From an uncultured Sutterella sp. (GTDB taxonomy: Bacteria > Pseudomonadota > Gammaproteobacteria > Burkholderiales > Burkholderiaceae_F), in contig CASDQM010000038.1 of assembly GCA_949282745.1 (NCBI GenBank), forward strand, positions 62,001-126,000: a DNA stretch of 64,000 nucleotides. The letters are read 5' to 3'. Within the stretch, counting starts at the first letter, position 1; every line of letters begins with the position of its first letter. The notes below the pieces were generated by a model, which was not told where the DNA came from, searched no databases, and was given only the letters and a program-made list of their open reading frames with translations. Of the stretch, positions 28,916-38,158 are shown piece after piece. The position numbers and the translations under genes were made by a program.

Positions 28916-30487
28916 ACCCGCACGGAAACCGTGCGCGTCACGGCGACGCGGCTCGGGCGCTTCACGCTCGAAGCGACGCTCGCAAGCGACGACGCCGCGA
29001 TGAACGGCATCACGACGAAACTCGAAGGAAGCGTTCGCCCGACGTCGCTTCTTCGCACGGAGGTCGTGACGGGCCGTTTCACGAAGGACAACCCGAACGT
29101 CAAGCTTTCCGACACCTTCCTTCCCTTTGAAGAGGAAACGACGCTCGTCGCCTCGGCCGCGCCCGTTGCGCTCCTCACGGGGCTTACCGATGCGCGTCCC
29201 TTCACTAGATCGGCGGCGCTCACCGACGCGCTCGCGCTCCTGCCGCTTCGCACGATGGCGAAGGATACGGCCGAACGGCTCGCTCCCGTCTACGGCCTCA
29301 CACCCGACGAAGTCGGCCCGAGACTCCTCTCGGACCTCTCGGGCGCGTCCTTCCTCTATGAAGAGGACACGCTCTTTGCCGCGGCGCAGCACTTGGAGGC
29401 GCTGCTCACGCTTCGCGCCAAGGCGCCCGATCTCGTGAGCGCCCGGGATCTGCGCGAGGCGAAGGAAAGGCTCGAGCGTCTCCTTGCGCTCGACCCGGCC
29501 AACCTCGCCGAGGCCCGGGACGCGGCCTACGCCCTTTGGGTGCTCACCCGCGAAGGCACGCTCGTCGCCGATTCGCTCGTGCTTCTCAACGAACGCGCGA
29601 GCACGCGCGGGCTCGACCTCTCGAAGGACCCCGCGGGGCTCCTCGTTGCGGCGGCCGAACGGGAAATGCAGCTTCCGACCAAGGCGCCCGCCGTGACGTC
29701 CCCGCAGCCTTCGGGCGACTGGACGCCGACGGTGCTCTCCGCCCTCACGGCGCGCGTTCTCGCGACGACCTTCGGGGAAAAGGGTCTCCCCGAAACCTTC
29801 CTCGCCGAAGTCTCCGACGCGACCAAGGCGGCGCTCGCCTCCGAAGACGAAAAGCTCCAGAGCGCCATGACGCTTCTCGCCGCGCAGAGTCCGAACGCCG
29901 CGGCGCCCGCGCTCGCCTGTCTCGCGCCCGACGCGAAGAAGACCGAAGCCGCGGGAACCTCGGGCACGACCGTTCTCGCGGCGCCGGGCTGCACGACCTT
30001 CGGCGCCTCGAACTTCGACGGAACGCTCTACTGGACGATGCTTCGAAAGGGCTACGAAGCGAAGCCCCTCGCCCGCTCCGAAGGCGTTTCGATCGATCGG
30101 CGCTTCACCCTCGAAGACGGCACGGAAGTGACGCCCGAGACAAAGTTGCCCGCCGGAACGCTCCTTCGCATGACGATCACGCTTACGCCCGAAGCCGACC
30201 GCGACGAAGCCCTCTGGGCCGTCTCGCAGCTTCTTCCCGCCGGAGCGACCCTTGAAACGTCGGGCGACCTCGCCCCCGCGGGCGACGGGCTCGAGCGCGT
30301 CGTGACGACCGAGGGCGGCGTGCAGTTCTTCCTTCGCACGCCCTTCGGATTCGCCGCTTCGGTCGACGCGGTGGTGCGCACGGGTCTTCCGGGCACCGTC
30401 ACGGTTCCGCCCGCCGCCGCGACCGACGTGCGCCGTCCGGCGCGCGAAGCGGTATCCGAGACGACCCGCTGGACGCTCGTCCCCTAA
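28916..30487 (+). pseudogene. Bacterial alpha-2-macroglobulin, C-terminal part (same frame after the stop)
   Basis: Contains the alpha-helical domain (about 28931-30000, many Ala/Leu helices) and the C-terminal receptor-like beta domain ending SETTRWTLVP. The place where thioester members have C-x-EQ reads DARPFTRSAALTDAL, so there is no thioester, as in the YfaS-type branch. It has no signal peptide and its first in-frame start candidate is a GTG at 28931 without a ribosome site, so alone it could not be exported. It is best read as the rest of the 24998 gene. Confidence 0.75.
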
Positions 30488-30499
30488 GGAAAGCGAACC

Positions 30500-32848
30500 T
30501 TGACGGCGCCCAAGACTTCCGGTCCCGTCCCGAAGGGGCGGGGCCGAAGAACGGTTCTCCTCACCCTCGCCGGCCTCTGTGCGGCGGGGGTGTTGGCGCT
30601 CGTCGCTGTGCCGCGCCTTTTGCCCGCGCCGCCGCTTCTCGAGGGCGTTCCCTTTTCGCGCACGGTCTCGGACCGAAACGGCGTTCTTCTTCGCGTCACG
30701 AGCGCCGAAGACGGACAGATCCGGCTTTTTACGCCTTTGGAGGACGTCTCGCCCTCGGTCGTGCGCTCGCTCCTCACCTATGAAGACCGCTACTTTTACG
30801 ATCACCCGGGCATAAACATTCCTGCCCTTTTGCGGGCCGCCTGGTCGACCCTCACGGGCCCGCGCGCGATCGGCGCCTCGACCGTCACGATGCAGACGGC
30901 GCGCATGCGCCTGGGACTCAACACGAGAACGGTTTCGGGAAAGCTTTCGCAGATCTTCTGGGCGCTTCGCTACGAAGCGCATTATGAAAAAGCCGAGATT
31001 CTCGAAGCCTATCTCAACCTTCTTCCCTGGGGCGGCAACGTCGCGGGGATCGGCGCGGCCGCCCTCGTGCACTTCGGAAAGCCCGCGCGGCTTCTGACGG
31101 CCTCGGAGTCCGCCGCGCTCGCCGTCGTTCCGCAGAATCCCGTCGCCCGCCGCCCTGGAACCGAAGCCTTCTACGCGGCACACAAGCGCTTCACGGCGCG
31201 TCTTCTCTCCGATCCCGATCTTTCGCCCTTGGAAAAGCGGGCGCTTGAAACACCCCTCCGGCTCTCGAAGAAGGGCCTTCCCTTCCTTTCGCCCCACGCC
31301 GCCGACCGGGCGCTCGCCGACGAAAAACATCTCGGCCAAACGGCGCTACGGATCACCGTCGACTCGGCCTTGGAGGAACGCGTGCGTCAGGCGCTTCGCA
31401 CGCATCTCTCGCGACTTTCGCCCTACGGCATTCGAAACGGCGCGGTTCTCCTCTCGGACGCCCGCTCGGGCGAGATCCTCGCCGAAGTCGGAAGCGCCGA
31501 CTATTTCAACGACGCAATCGAAGGCCAGGTAAACGGCCTCGTCGCCCCGAGAAGTCCGGGGTCGACTCTGAAGCCCTTCGTTTACGGCCTCGCGCTCGAC
31601 GAAGGCCTCATTCACTCGGAGACGATTCTCTTTGATACGCCGCGGCGCTTTGCGGCCTACGAGCCCGAAAACGCGGACGGGCGGTTCGAGGGACCCGTCG
31701 GCGCCGCAAGGGCGCTTCGGATGAGCCGCAACGTGCCCGCGGTCGACCTTGCCGGACGGATTTCGTCCGACCTCTACGACTTCCTGCAGCGGGCGAACGT
31801 GGCCCTTCCCTTTCCGCGCGAGCACTACGGGCTCTCGATCGTTCTCGGGGGCGCCGAAGTCTCGCCCGTAAACGTCGCGAAACTCTACGCGGCGCTCCAT
31901 GAGGGCGGGCGCATGACGGAGCCGCGGCTCTTTGCCGACGATCCCAAACCGGCGTCCGCGCCGCTTCTCTCGCGCGAAGCCGCCTGGATCGTGCGCGCGA
32001 TGCTCGCCGACTCCCGCAACGACCTGAAGCGCGGCGGCCGAACGATTTCCCTCCCCTACAAGACGGGGACCTCGAACGGCTTTCGCGACGCCTGGACGGC
32101 GGGACTCGTCGGGCCCTACGTCGTCCTCGTCTGGCTCGGAAACTTCGACAATTCGCCCAACCCGCATCTTCTCGGCGAAGACGCGGCGGCGCCGCTTTTC
32201 AAGACACTTGCGCGCCTCGTCGCCTCGGATCCGAAGTACGGTCGGGACGTCTTGCAAACGGACGAAAAGCCCGAAGGCGTCGTCTCGATCGACGTCTGCC
32301 GCGCGACGGGCGACATTCCGCGGGGACGCTGCGCCGACACCGTGCACGCCTGGTTCATTCCCGGGAAATCCCCGGTTCGCGACACGGGGGTGCTTCAAGA
32401 AATCTGGATCGACCGCGCAACGGGGCTTCGCGCCTGCCGCTGGGAAGAAGGAAAGACCGAGCGGCGGATCGCCGAAGTCTGGCCCGCGCGCGAAACCCTC
32501 GCCTTTCTTGCGGCGGGCTTCGTGAAGACCCCGCCTCCGCCCTGGATGCCGGGCTGCGGCGACGCGGGTGAGCATCGGGGCGCCCCCGACCTGCTCGAAC
32601 CCGTCGAAGGGGTCGCGCTCTTTACGGGGACGGCCTCGCGTCCCAACCGGGCGCAGGTGGTGCTTCGCGGCGTCTCGGCCGACGCTTCGCCCCTCTTCTG
32701 GTTTGACGGCGCCAAGCCGCTCGGCGTCACGAAGGCCGGCGAACCCCTTCCCGTGGAGCTCGTTTGCGGCGTGCACCGGATCACCGCGACCGACGCCGCG
32801 GGCCGGAGCGCCTCGCGGACAGTGCGGGTGCTCGACGCGCGGCCCTGA
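30500..32848 (+). CDS. pbpC: Penicillin-binding protein 1C
   Basis: Bifunctional peptidoglycan synthase, 782 residues. Membrane anchor about 15-38. Transglycosylase domain about 55-235: YEDRYFYDHPG with catalytic Glu, GASTVTMQTAR, LEAYLNLLPWGGN. Transpeptidase domain about 290-580: SPGSTLKPFVYG (S-x-x-K, Ser about 354), MSRNVPA (SxN) and KTGTSNGFRDAW (KTGT). A PBP1C C-terminal beta domain follows (about 690-780). It lies 12 bases after alpha-2-macroglobulin, its usual genomic partner, which is thought to guard the cell when the outer membrane is breached. Start is TTG at 30500 with AAGGA nine bases upstream; no ATG fits. Confidence 0.93.
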   Translation: MTAPKTSGPVPKGRGRRTVLLTLAGLCAAGVLALVAVPRLLPAPPLLEGVPFSRTVSDRNGVLLRVTSAEDGQIRLFTPLEDVSPSVVRSLLTYEDRYFYDHPGINIPALLRAAWSTLTGPRAIGASTVTMQTARMRLGLNTRTVSGKLSQIFWALRYEAHYEKAEILEAYLNLLPWGGNVAGIGAAALVHFGKPARLLTASESAALAVVPQNPVARRPGTEAFYAAHKRFTARLLSDPDLSPLEKRALETPLRLSKKGLPFLSPHAADRALADEKHLGQTALRITVDSALEERVRQALRTHLSRLSPYGIRNGAVLLSDARSGEILAEVGSADYFNDAIEGQVNGLVAPRSPGSTLKPFVYGLALDEGLIHSETILFDTPRRFAAYEPENADGRFEGPVGAARALRMSRNVPAVDLAGRISSDLYDFLQRANVALPFPREHYGLSIVLGGAEVSPVNVAKLYAALHEGGRMTEPRLFADDPKPASAPLLSREAAWIVRAMLADSRNDLKRGGRTISLPYKTGTSNGFRDAWTAGLVGPYVVLVWLGNFDNSPNPHLLGEDAAAPLFKTLARLVASDPKYGRDVLQTDEKPEGVVSIDVCRATGDIPRGRCADTVHAWFIPGKSPVRDTGVLQEIWIDRATGLRACRWEEGKTERRIAEVWPARETLAFLAAGFVKTPPPPWMPGCGDAGEHRGAPDLLEPVEGVALFTGTASRPNRAQVVLRGVSADASPLFWFDGAKPLGVTKAGEPLPVELVCGVHRITATDAAGRSASRTVRVLDARP

Positions 32849-32879
32849 ACCGGCGCGATAGTGCCATTTTGGTGAAAAT

Positions 32880-32901
32880 CGCTTTCGCGGAAGCGCTTTT
32901 T
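32880..32901 (+). terminator. Intrinsic terminator after pbpC
   Basis: CGCTT (32880-32884) and AAGCG (32891-32895) around TCGCGG, then CTTTTT. Confidence 0.6.
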
Positions 32902-32917
32902 GTTTGAGAAAAAAGAC

Positions 32918-32923
32918 TACAAT
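32918..32923 (+). promoter_or_regulatory. Likely -10 box of fdxA
   Basis: CTACAAT context (TACAAT at 32918-32923), about 100 bases before the fdxA start and just after the pbpC terminator. The same CTACAAT appears before the ferredoxin reductase and the FGGY kinase. No clear -35. Confidence 0.4.
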
Positions 32924-33024
32924 TCTCTTCTTTCCGTCGGATCCTCACCCGACGACGTCGAAGGCGCGAACTGACGCAAGAGGCGCCTCCCAACCGAACA
33001 TTTTCTTTTTTGGAGATTCGTTTC

Positions 33025-33348
33025 ATGGCTCACGTTGTCTGCGAAGGCTGCATCAACTGCAAGCGCACCGACTGCGTCGACGTCTGTCCCGTCGACTGCT
33101 TCCGCGAAGGCCCGAACTTCCTCGTCATCGACCCCGACGAATGCATCGACTGCGCCGTCTGCGTGCCCGAATGCCCGGAAGCCGCCATCTACGCCGAAGA
33201 GGACGTTCCCGCCGATCAGCAGGAATTCATCGCGCTCAACGCCGAACTCTCGCAGGAATGGCCCTCGATCACGCGCCGCAAGCCCTATCCCGACGACGCC
33301 GACGAATGGAGCGGCGTGAAGAACAAGCTCCAGTACCTCAAGCGCTGA
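33025..33348 (+). CDS. fdxA: Ferredoxin FdxA (7Fe-8S type)
   Basis: Small acidic cytoplasmic electron carrier, 107 residues. The N-terminal cluster region [20 protein letters not shown] and second set [12 protein letters not shown] hold the Cys residues for a [3Fe-4S] and a [4Fe-4S] cluster; the tail (about 60-107) with Trp and Tyr is typical of FdxA. TGGAGA eight bases before the ATG sets the start. The ferredoxin-NADP reductase gene is next, so the two probably exchange electrons. Confidence 0.95.
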   Translation: MAHVVCEGCINCKRTDCVDVCPVDCFREGPNFLVIDPDECIDCAVCVPECPEAAIYAEEDVPADQQEFIALNAELSQEWPSITRRKPYPDDADEWSGVKNKLQYLKR

Positions 33349-33380
33349 GCAAAATCTTCGGTCGCAAGCGACGCCTTTGC

Positions 33381-33439
33381 TACAATCCGAAGGCTCGTTG
33401 TGAAGGGGAGGCCTCCCGTGGAGAGCCTCCTTTTTCTTT
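33381..33439 (+). terminator. Terminator or attenuator between fdxA and the reductase
   Basis: GGAGGC (33407-33412) and GCCTCC (33425-33430) form a stem followed by TTTTTCTTT. A -10-like GCTACAAT box (TACAAT 33381-33386) lies before the hairpin, so the hairpin may lie in the leader of the reductase transcript rather than only ending fdxA. Confidence 0.6.
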
Positions 33440-33452
33440 ATCAGGATTTGTT

Positions 33453-34193
33453 ATGCAAACGATCATTCTGCGCGAAAAGCGCGTCGTGGCGCCCAAGCTC
33501 ACCGAGCTCACCTTCGAGCGCCCGAGCGACTGGCCCTTCGAGGCCGGCCAGTTCGCCCGTCTCGGCCTTGCGGTCGACGGACACCCCGTCATGCGCGCCT
33601 ACTCGATCGCCTCGGCCCCGAACGAAGAGGCGCTTCGCTTTCTCGTGACCGAAGTCCCCGAAGGGAGCCTCTCGCCGCGCCTTCACGAACTCGAACCCGG
33701 CGCCGAAGTGCTCCTGGAAGGCAACGCCGAAGGGAACCTTCGTCCCGCGCGCGTCGCGGGCGGCAAGACCCTGTGGCTTCTCGCGACGGGATCCGGGCTC
33801 GCGCCCTTCCTCTCGATCGTGCACGATCCGGCCACCTGGCAGACCTGGGAGGACGTCGTCATCGTCGAGAGCGTGCGCACGCTCGAAGAAGCCGCGCCCG
33901 CGCGCGAACTGATGGAAGAGACCTTCCCGGGCGAGCTCACCGTCGTCGTCGCGACGACGCGCGAAGAAGAGGAAGAGCGCCGCGGCGACCTTTCGGGCCG
34001 CATCACGCAGTTGCTCACCTCGGGCGAACTCGAAGAGCACGTCGGTAAGCGCATCACCCCCGAAGACGCCCGCGTCATTCTCTGCGGCAATCCCGAATTC
34101 ATCGAGGCGGCCCGCGCGATTCTGAAGGAGCGCGGCCTTACGTCGCCGCGCTTCGGCAAGCCCGGCCAACTCCTTGTGGAGTCCTTCTGGTGA
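33453..34193 (+). CDS. fpr: Ferredoxin-NADP+ reductase
   Basis: FAD enzyme moving electrons between NADPH and ferredoxin, 246 residues. FAD-binding barrel about 1-100 with RAYSIASAPNE (R-x-Y-S), NAD(P)-binding part from about 105 (LLATGSGLAPFLSI), ILCGNPEFI near 210 and the C-terminal aromatic tail VESFW. Downstream of fdxA; its stop overlaps the GTG of rnfB by three bases, so rnfB is co-translated. Confidence 0.92.
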   Translation: MQTIILREKRVVAPKLTELTFERPSDWPFEAGQFARLGLAVDGHPVMRAYSIASAPNEEALRFLVTEVPEGSLSPRLHELEPGAEVLLEGNAEGNLRPARVAGGKTLWLLATGSGLAPFLSIVHDPATWQTWEDVVIVESVRTLEEAAPARELMEETFPGELTVVVATTREEEEERRGDLSGRITQLLTSGELEEHVGKRITPEDARVILCGNPEFIEAARAILKERGLTSPRFGKPGQLLVESFW

Positions 34194-34774
34194 TCCGCGT
34201 CGAACTCGTCGAAGACCTTCTTCCGCAGACGCAGTGCCGGCAGTGCGGCTTTCCGGGCTGCCGCGCCTACGCCGAAGCGATCGCGAAGGGAGAGGCTCCG
34301 ATCAACCGCTGTCCCACGGGGGGCGCCCGCACGATCGGACGCCTCGCCGAGCTTCTCGGCACCGGGCCCCTGCCGCTCGACCCCGAGTACGGGCGCGAAA
34401 TGCCCTTTGCCGTCGCGCGCGTGAAGGCGGAGGGCTGCATCGGCTGCGGCTGGTGCGAAGACGCCTGTCCGGTCGACGCGATCACGGGGGTTCCGAAGCA
34501 CCTCTATGCGGTCCTTGAAGCCGACTGCACGGGCTGCGGCCTTTGCGTTCCGGCCTGTCCGATGGACACGATCGAGTTCATCGAGCCCGGGCGCTCCTGG
34601 ACCGACGAAGACGCCCGTCGCGCCAAGGCCGCCTATGAGAAAACCACCGCCCGCCGCGCCGCGCGGCAGGCGGAAATCGACGCCGAACTCGAACGGCGCC
34701 GTCAAACCACCCGCAAGGGGCTTGTCGCCGACATCCTCGCGCAGGTGCGCAAATCGGGACGCTCCGCGTCCTGA
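34190..34774 (+). CDS. rnfB: RnfB-like iron-sulfur protein, soluble, stand-alone
   Basis: Electron-transfer protein of 194 residues. An Fe-S domain of the RnfB type (CRQCGFPGCRAY with the fourth Cys in NRCPTGG) is followed by two [4Fe-4S] ferredoxin motifs (CIGCGWCEDACP, CTGCGLCVPACP) and a charged helix. It lacks the N-terminal membrane helix of RnfB in the full Rnf complex, and no rnfA/C/D/G/E are near. Beside nth this is a known betaproteobacterial arrangement; it may deliver electrons or clusters in the cytoplasm. Starts with GTG overlapping fpr's stop. Confidence 0.85.
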   Translation: MIRVELVEDLLPQTQCRQCGFPGCRAYAEAIAKGEAPINRCPTGGARTIGRLAELLGTGPLPLDPEYGREMPFAVARVKAEGCIGCGWCEDACPVDAITGVPKHLYAVLEADCTGCGLCVPACPMDTIEFIEPGRSWTDEDARRAKAAYEKTTARRAARQAEIDAELERRRQTTRKGLVADILAQVRKSGRSAS

Positions 34775-34799
34775 CCGCGAAAAAGGAAGGGAGAAAGCA

Positions 34800-35450
34800 A
34801 TGATCCGCAAAGCCGATCGGGAAGAATTCATGCGGCGCCTCGCCGCGGAGCATCCGAACCCCAAGTCGGAACTGAACTTTTCCTCTCCCTTCGAACTCCT
34901 GGTCGCCGTGGTGCTCTCCGCCCAGGCGACCGACAAGGGCGTGAACCTCGCGACGGCGAAACTCTTTCCCGTCGCGAACACCCCTGAAGCCATCCTCGCC
35001 CTCGGAGAAGAGGGTCTTACTCCCTACGTGAAGACGATCGGGCTCTACCGCAACAAGGTGAGGCACATCCTCGGCCTGTGCGAACGCCTTCTCTCCGTCT
35101 ACGGCGGCCAAGTCCCCGAAGACCGCGAAGCCCTCATGACGCTTCCGGGCGTCGGACGCAAAACCGCGAACGTGGTTCTGAACGTCGCCTTCGGCCATCC
35201 GACGCTTGCCGTCGACACCCACATCTTCCGCGTCGCCAACCGCACGGGCCTCGCCAAGGGAAAAACGCCCGACGAGATCGAAGAAAAGCTCCTCAAGGTG
35301 ATTCCCCCCGCTTTTCTTCAGGACGCCCACCACTGGCTCCTTCTGCACGGACGCTATTGCTGCAAGGCGCGCCGCCCCGAGTGCGAACGCTGCCCCGTCG
35401 CCGAATTCTGCTCGGCTCCCGAAAAGAAGAAGATCCTCAAGGCGAAGTGA
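34800..35450 (+). CDS. nth: Endonuclease III
   Basis: DNA glycosylase/AP lyase for oxidised pyrimidines, 216 residues. Helix-hairpin-helix LPGVGRKTANVV with the catalytic Lys, then VDTHIFRVANR with the catalytic Asp, and a C-terminal [4Fe-4S] cluster with Cys spacing C-x6-C-x2-C-x5-C (CCKARRPECERCPVAEFC). AAGGAAGGGAG precedes the ATG. Last gene of the fdxA-fpr-rnfB-nth run; the neighbouring iron-sulfur genes fit its cluster need. Confidence 0.97.
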   Translation: MIRKADREEFMRRLAAEHPNPKSELNFSSPFELLVAVVLSAQATDKGVNLATAKLFPVANTPEAILALGEEGLTPYVKTIGLYRNKVRHILGLCERLLSVYGGQVPEDREALMTLPGVGRKTANVVLNVAFGHPTLAVDTHIFRVANRTGLAKGKTPDEIEEKLLKVIPPAFLQDAHHWLLLHGRYCCKARRPECERCPVAEFCSAPEKKKILKAK

Positions 35451-35784
35451 ACAAAACGCAACGTTTTGCACACCAATATTCGGGTTTTTTCTAATTTCAT
35501 GGAAAAAGCTTCGCCTTTCGCGTAGCATGAAGCTACGGCATGACAGAGGCGCGGCGAGAACACCGTTTCTTTTGCCGAAGCACTGATTCGCCCGATTTTG
35601 CCGAAAAGAGCCGCAGGAAGATTCTCCTCGCCTCCCTCTCTGTTATTTTTTATTTACGGCATTCCGCAAGGCCTCAAAGAAGATCTGACGGTCCTTCCTT
35701 TTGCTTTAACCCTCCGCTTCCCTCTTTTTCTTCACCTGAAGAAGAGGTCTAAGCAGAAATCTTTTCAGGAAGTGATCATTTTTC
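35451..35784. other. Intergenic stretch between nth and the FlhD-like gene
   Basis: 334 bases, more AT-rich than the genes around it. It starts with a short perfect hairpin CAAAACG/CGTTTTG (35452-35458 and 35462-35468) with no T-run. A second hairpin arm pair GTAGC/GCTAC sits near 35522-35535. A 70-codon frame at 35540-35752 has no ribosome site or recognisable product and I do not call it. The promoter of the following operon must lie here. Confidence 0.5.
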
Positions 35785-36510
35785 ATGAGCACGTTTCACA
35801 CGCCCGCGAGTCTGCGGAACTTTCAGCGCCTGATCGAGCGCGTCGACGCCGAGGCCATGCGCGAGGAAACCTCGTTTCCGAAGTCGCTCACGGCGACGGT
35901 TCCCGAGAGCTTCCGCTTTCCCGTCGCCCGCTTCGAGCGGGAGGCCTGGACTTATCTGCGCTCGGTCGCAAACGAGTCGCTCCCGGTTCTTCACACGCTT
36001 CTTCGCTGCTCGCCCTACTTTGCGGAACGCCTTCGCACGGCCCCCGACGCCCTGATCGAACATCTCTCGTCGCCCGCCTTTTCGAGCTTTCGCGCGGAGT
36101 TTGACGAAGCGGTACTGCTCGCGCACTTTGAAGAAACTGCGACGCCCCCGCTTCGCGCCGACCATCTCCTTCGCCTGCGGCTTGAAAACGTACACGCGCG
36201 CGCCTTCACGATGCACTACTGGATGAGCGCGCACACGCTCGCGACCCACGGCGAAACGGCCTGCGCGGCGGTCTTCGGGCTTTCGAAGGACGTCTGCCGG
36301 GCGCTTCGCGCCGCGACGCCCGCGCGGATCATGTCCTACTGCGCCGAGCATCCGAGCGTCTTTCACTTCTCGATGGAGGTAAAGGACCTCTGGCATCTTC
36401 TCGCCGACTTCGATCAGGAACGCCCCGCCGACGCGGGCGAATCCGAACGCTTTCTCGAACGCGTTCTCACGCTTGTGCATGCGGGACAGCCCGCAGTGGA
36501 GGTCCTATGA
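35785..36510 (+). CDS. FlhD-like regulator with an extra N-terminal domain
   Basis: A 241-residue protein. Residues about 138-207 align by eye with FlhD: MHYWMSAHTLATHGETACAA then FGLSKDVCRALRAATPARIM and VFHFSM correspond to FlhD's helices and its LGI, LAALT, LAE and FRF landmarks. Residues 1-130 are an additional helical domain not found in FlhD (about 116 residues in E. coli). ATGA overlap with the FlhC-like gene supports a heteromeric activator. No other flagellar gene is in view, so a role like the SetD/AcaD activators of mobile elements is possible. The match is by reading, not by search; treat as likely. Confidence 0.6.
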   Translation: MSTFHTPASLRNFQRLIERVDAEAMREETSFPKSLTATVPESFRFPVARFEREAWTYLRSVANESLPVLHTLLRCSPYFAERLRTAPDALIEHLSSPAFSSFRAEFDEAVLLAHFEETATPPLRADHLLRLRLENVHARAFTMHYWMSAHTLATHGETACAAVFGLSKDVCRALRAATPARIMSYCAEHPSVFHFSMEVKDLWHLLADFDQERPADAGESERFLERVLTLVHAGQPAVEVL

Positions 36511-37250
36511 CCGAAAAACCCTCGGCTCTGCGCACGGCCGTCTGGGAGCGGACCCGAAAGGGAGAATCCGTCTCCGACATCGCCCGGGCGCTCGGCACGG
36601 ACGAGCGCATCGTGACGCTCATCGCCAACACCTTCGAGCGGCTCGAATCGAAGCGCCGAAGCGGCGAGCGGCCGCTCCCCGACATGCGCGACGCCTTGAA
36701 CGCCGTGCGGGGCGAAAAGGATCCGAAACTCTTTCGCTCGGAAAAGCTGCGCCTTTTCCGCAGCTACCTGCTGGCACTTCTCGGCACGAAGCGTGGGCTC
36801 GTGCGGATTCTGAACGGCGTCACCGACAGTCAGGCGCGATCCGCCTGCCTTGCGGCGGAACGCTCGGGCGTTCGCCGCGGCGAAACGCTTCCCGACGACG
36901 TCTACCGCGCGATGCTCGAGAGCGCCTTCGCGGCCTTCTACCTTCGGATTGCAGGGGACGAAGTCTTTGACGAGGCGAACGTCCCGCACGTGCTCGAAGC
37001 CTGGGGCAAAACGATCGAAGCCTTCTCGGAAAACGCCTTTTCGGCCTTTCATCCGCATTTGGACGACGCGTCGCTCTTTTTCGAAACGGCGCTTCGCATC
37101 CGCGAGGGCGTCAAACGCTACCGTCGCTGTCCCTTCTGCAAAACGGTGCATCTCATTGATGCGGAGGAGAAGGCCGACGACGCGCGCTTTTCCAACTGCC
37201 CCTTCTGTCAGTTCCGCTATCTCTCGGAAAACGCCTTTCGTCCCAAGTGA
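36507..37250 (+). CDS. FlhC-like zinc-binding transcription activator
   Basis: A 247-residue protein. C-terminal zinc site CPFC (Cys208, 211) and CPFC (Cys231, 234), with 19 residues between pairs; FlhC has the same C-x2-C...C-x2-C site with 16. Upstream, FAAFYLRIAG followed by LEAWGKTIEAF (about 141-173) aligns with FlhC's AYRLYLEQ and LTRAWTLVRF. An N-terminal helix-turn-helix-like part (VSDIARALGTDERIVTLI, about 22-39) may bind DNA. With the FlhD-like gene it forms a two-gene coupled unit. FlhC homologues also act as transfer activators of SXT and IncA/C elements (SetC, AcaC). The genuine target here is unknown. Confidence 0.7.
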   Translation: MTEKPSALRTAVWERTRKGESVSDIARALGTDERIVTLIANTFERLESKRRSGERPLPDMRDALNAVRGEKDPKLFRSEKLRLFRSYLLALLGTKRGLVRILNGVTDSQARSACLAAERSGVRRGETLPDDVYRAMLESAFAAFYLRIAGDEVFDEANVPHVLEAWGKTIEAFSENAFSAFHPHLDDASLFFETALRIREGVKRYRRCPFCKTVHLIDAEEKADDARFSNCPFCQFRYLSENAFRPK

Positions 37251-37366
37251 CGGCCCGCTCCCCGGGACGCCCGCCGTCCCGAAGCCTTTCCGCCCAACAG
37301 CGAAGACTGCGCCTTCGCGGGGAGGAAGGAATTCTTTTCACTTCTTTGTTCGTGGAGTTTCCGATC

Positions 37367-38158
37367 ATGACCTTCAACCTTCAACGTCTTCTCGCGCTCA
37401 AGGATAAGCGCGCCATCCCGCCGCCCGCGCCGCCGCAGGCGAGCGAGGCCGAGCGCGAAGCGCTCTTTCGGGAAATTCGTTCGACGCTCGCGCGCCGCGA
37501 ACTCAATCCCCTCGACGTGTCGGCGGCTCTCGCGTCGCTTCTCGAAGCGGGCCTCTCGCAGGCGGAAATCGCCCGCAACGTGGGCCGCTCTCCCGCCTAC
37601 GTGTCGACCTATCTGGAACTCGCCGCGCTTCCCGAAGCGCTCGAGCGTCTCGTGCGCGAAGGACGTCTGCGCGATCCCTCGACCGTGGTCGTTCTCAAGC
37701 GCCTCTTTGCCGAGTGCCCCGACGAAGCGGAGGTACAGGTCCGGCGTGCCATGCGGGAAAACGGAACGATCTCCCGCGCGGCCGCCCGCAAACTTCTCTC
37801 CGACGCAATCCATGCCAAGCGCCCGCACCGCACGGACGCCGGCGTCGTATCCCGTGCCGACGAAGCCGCGCACCACTTCTCGCGCGACGCCTATTGGGAC
37901 GCGCTCCCCGACGTGACGGGCGGACGCGACTGCCGCGCCATCTCGCGGTTCGAGCGTCGTCACATCGTCGTCGAATGGGTGGACTCTGAAGACCGCCTGC
38001 GCTCGGGCTACCTCACCCCGAACTGGCTCTCGAACGATCCGAACGTCGTGTGCGTCACCTCGAAGGGACGGCTCTTTGAAGTGAACGTCGCGCATCTGAC
38101 GATCGCCGGGATCTTTCCCTCTTCCGAAATCGACCTCGGACGCCTGAGCCATGAATAA
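37367..38158 (+). CDS. KorB/ParB-like DNA-binding protein lacking the CTPase domain
   Basis: A 263-residue protein. A ParB/KorB helix-turn-helix region (NPLDVSAALASLLEAGLSQ, then AEIARNVGRSPAYVSTYLEL, about 47-85) is followed by the helical part typical of KorB (about 90-145). The C-terminal segment (about 200-255: RHIVVEWVDSEDRLRSG, KGRLFEVNVAHLTIAGIF) looks like KorB's SH3-like dimer domain. The N-terminal ParB CTPase motif (GERR) is absent. KorB is a global repressor of IncP plasmids; a protein with only its DNA-binding and dimer parts suggests a transcription regulator rather than a partition clamp. GTGGAG nine bases upstream sets the start. Confidence 0.7.
   Translation: MTFNLQRLLALKDKRAIPPPAPPQASEAEREALFREIRSTLARRELNPLDVSAALASLLEAGLSQAEIARNVGRSPAYVSTYLELAALPEALERLVREGRLRDPSTVVVLKRLFAECPDEAEVQVRRAMRENGTISRAAARKLLSDAIHAKRPHRTDAGVVSRADEAAHHFSRDAYWDALPDVTGGRDCRAISRFERRHIVVEWVDSEDRLRSGYLTPNWLSNDPNVVCVTSKGRLFEVNVAHLTIAGIFPSSEIDLGRLSHE

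Noticed and set aside
24953..31339. A 2128-codon open frame on the minus strand
   Set aside because: It lies antisense to alpha-2-macroglobulin and pbpC, is full of Arg/Gly/Glu runs and has no domain. It is a shadow of high-GC third-position codon bias.
35540..35752. A 70-codon gene between nth and the FlhD-like gene
   Set aside because: No ribosome site, no recognisable composition of a protein, and it covers the expected promoter.
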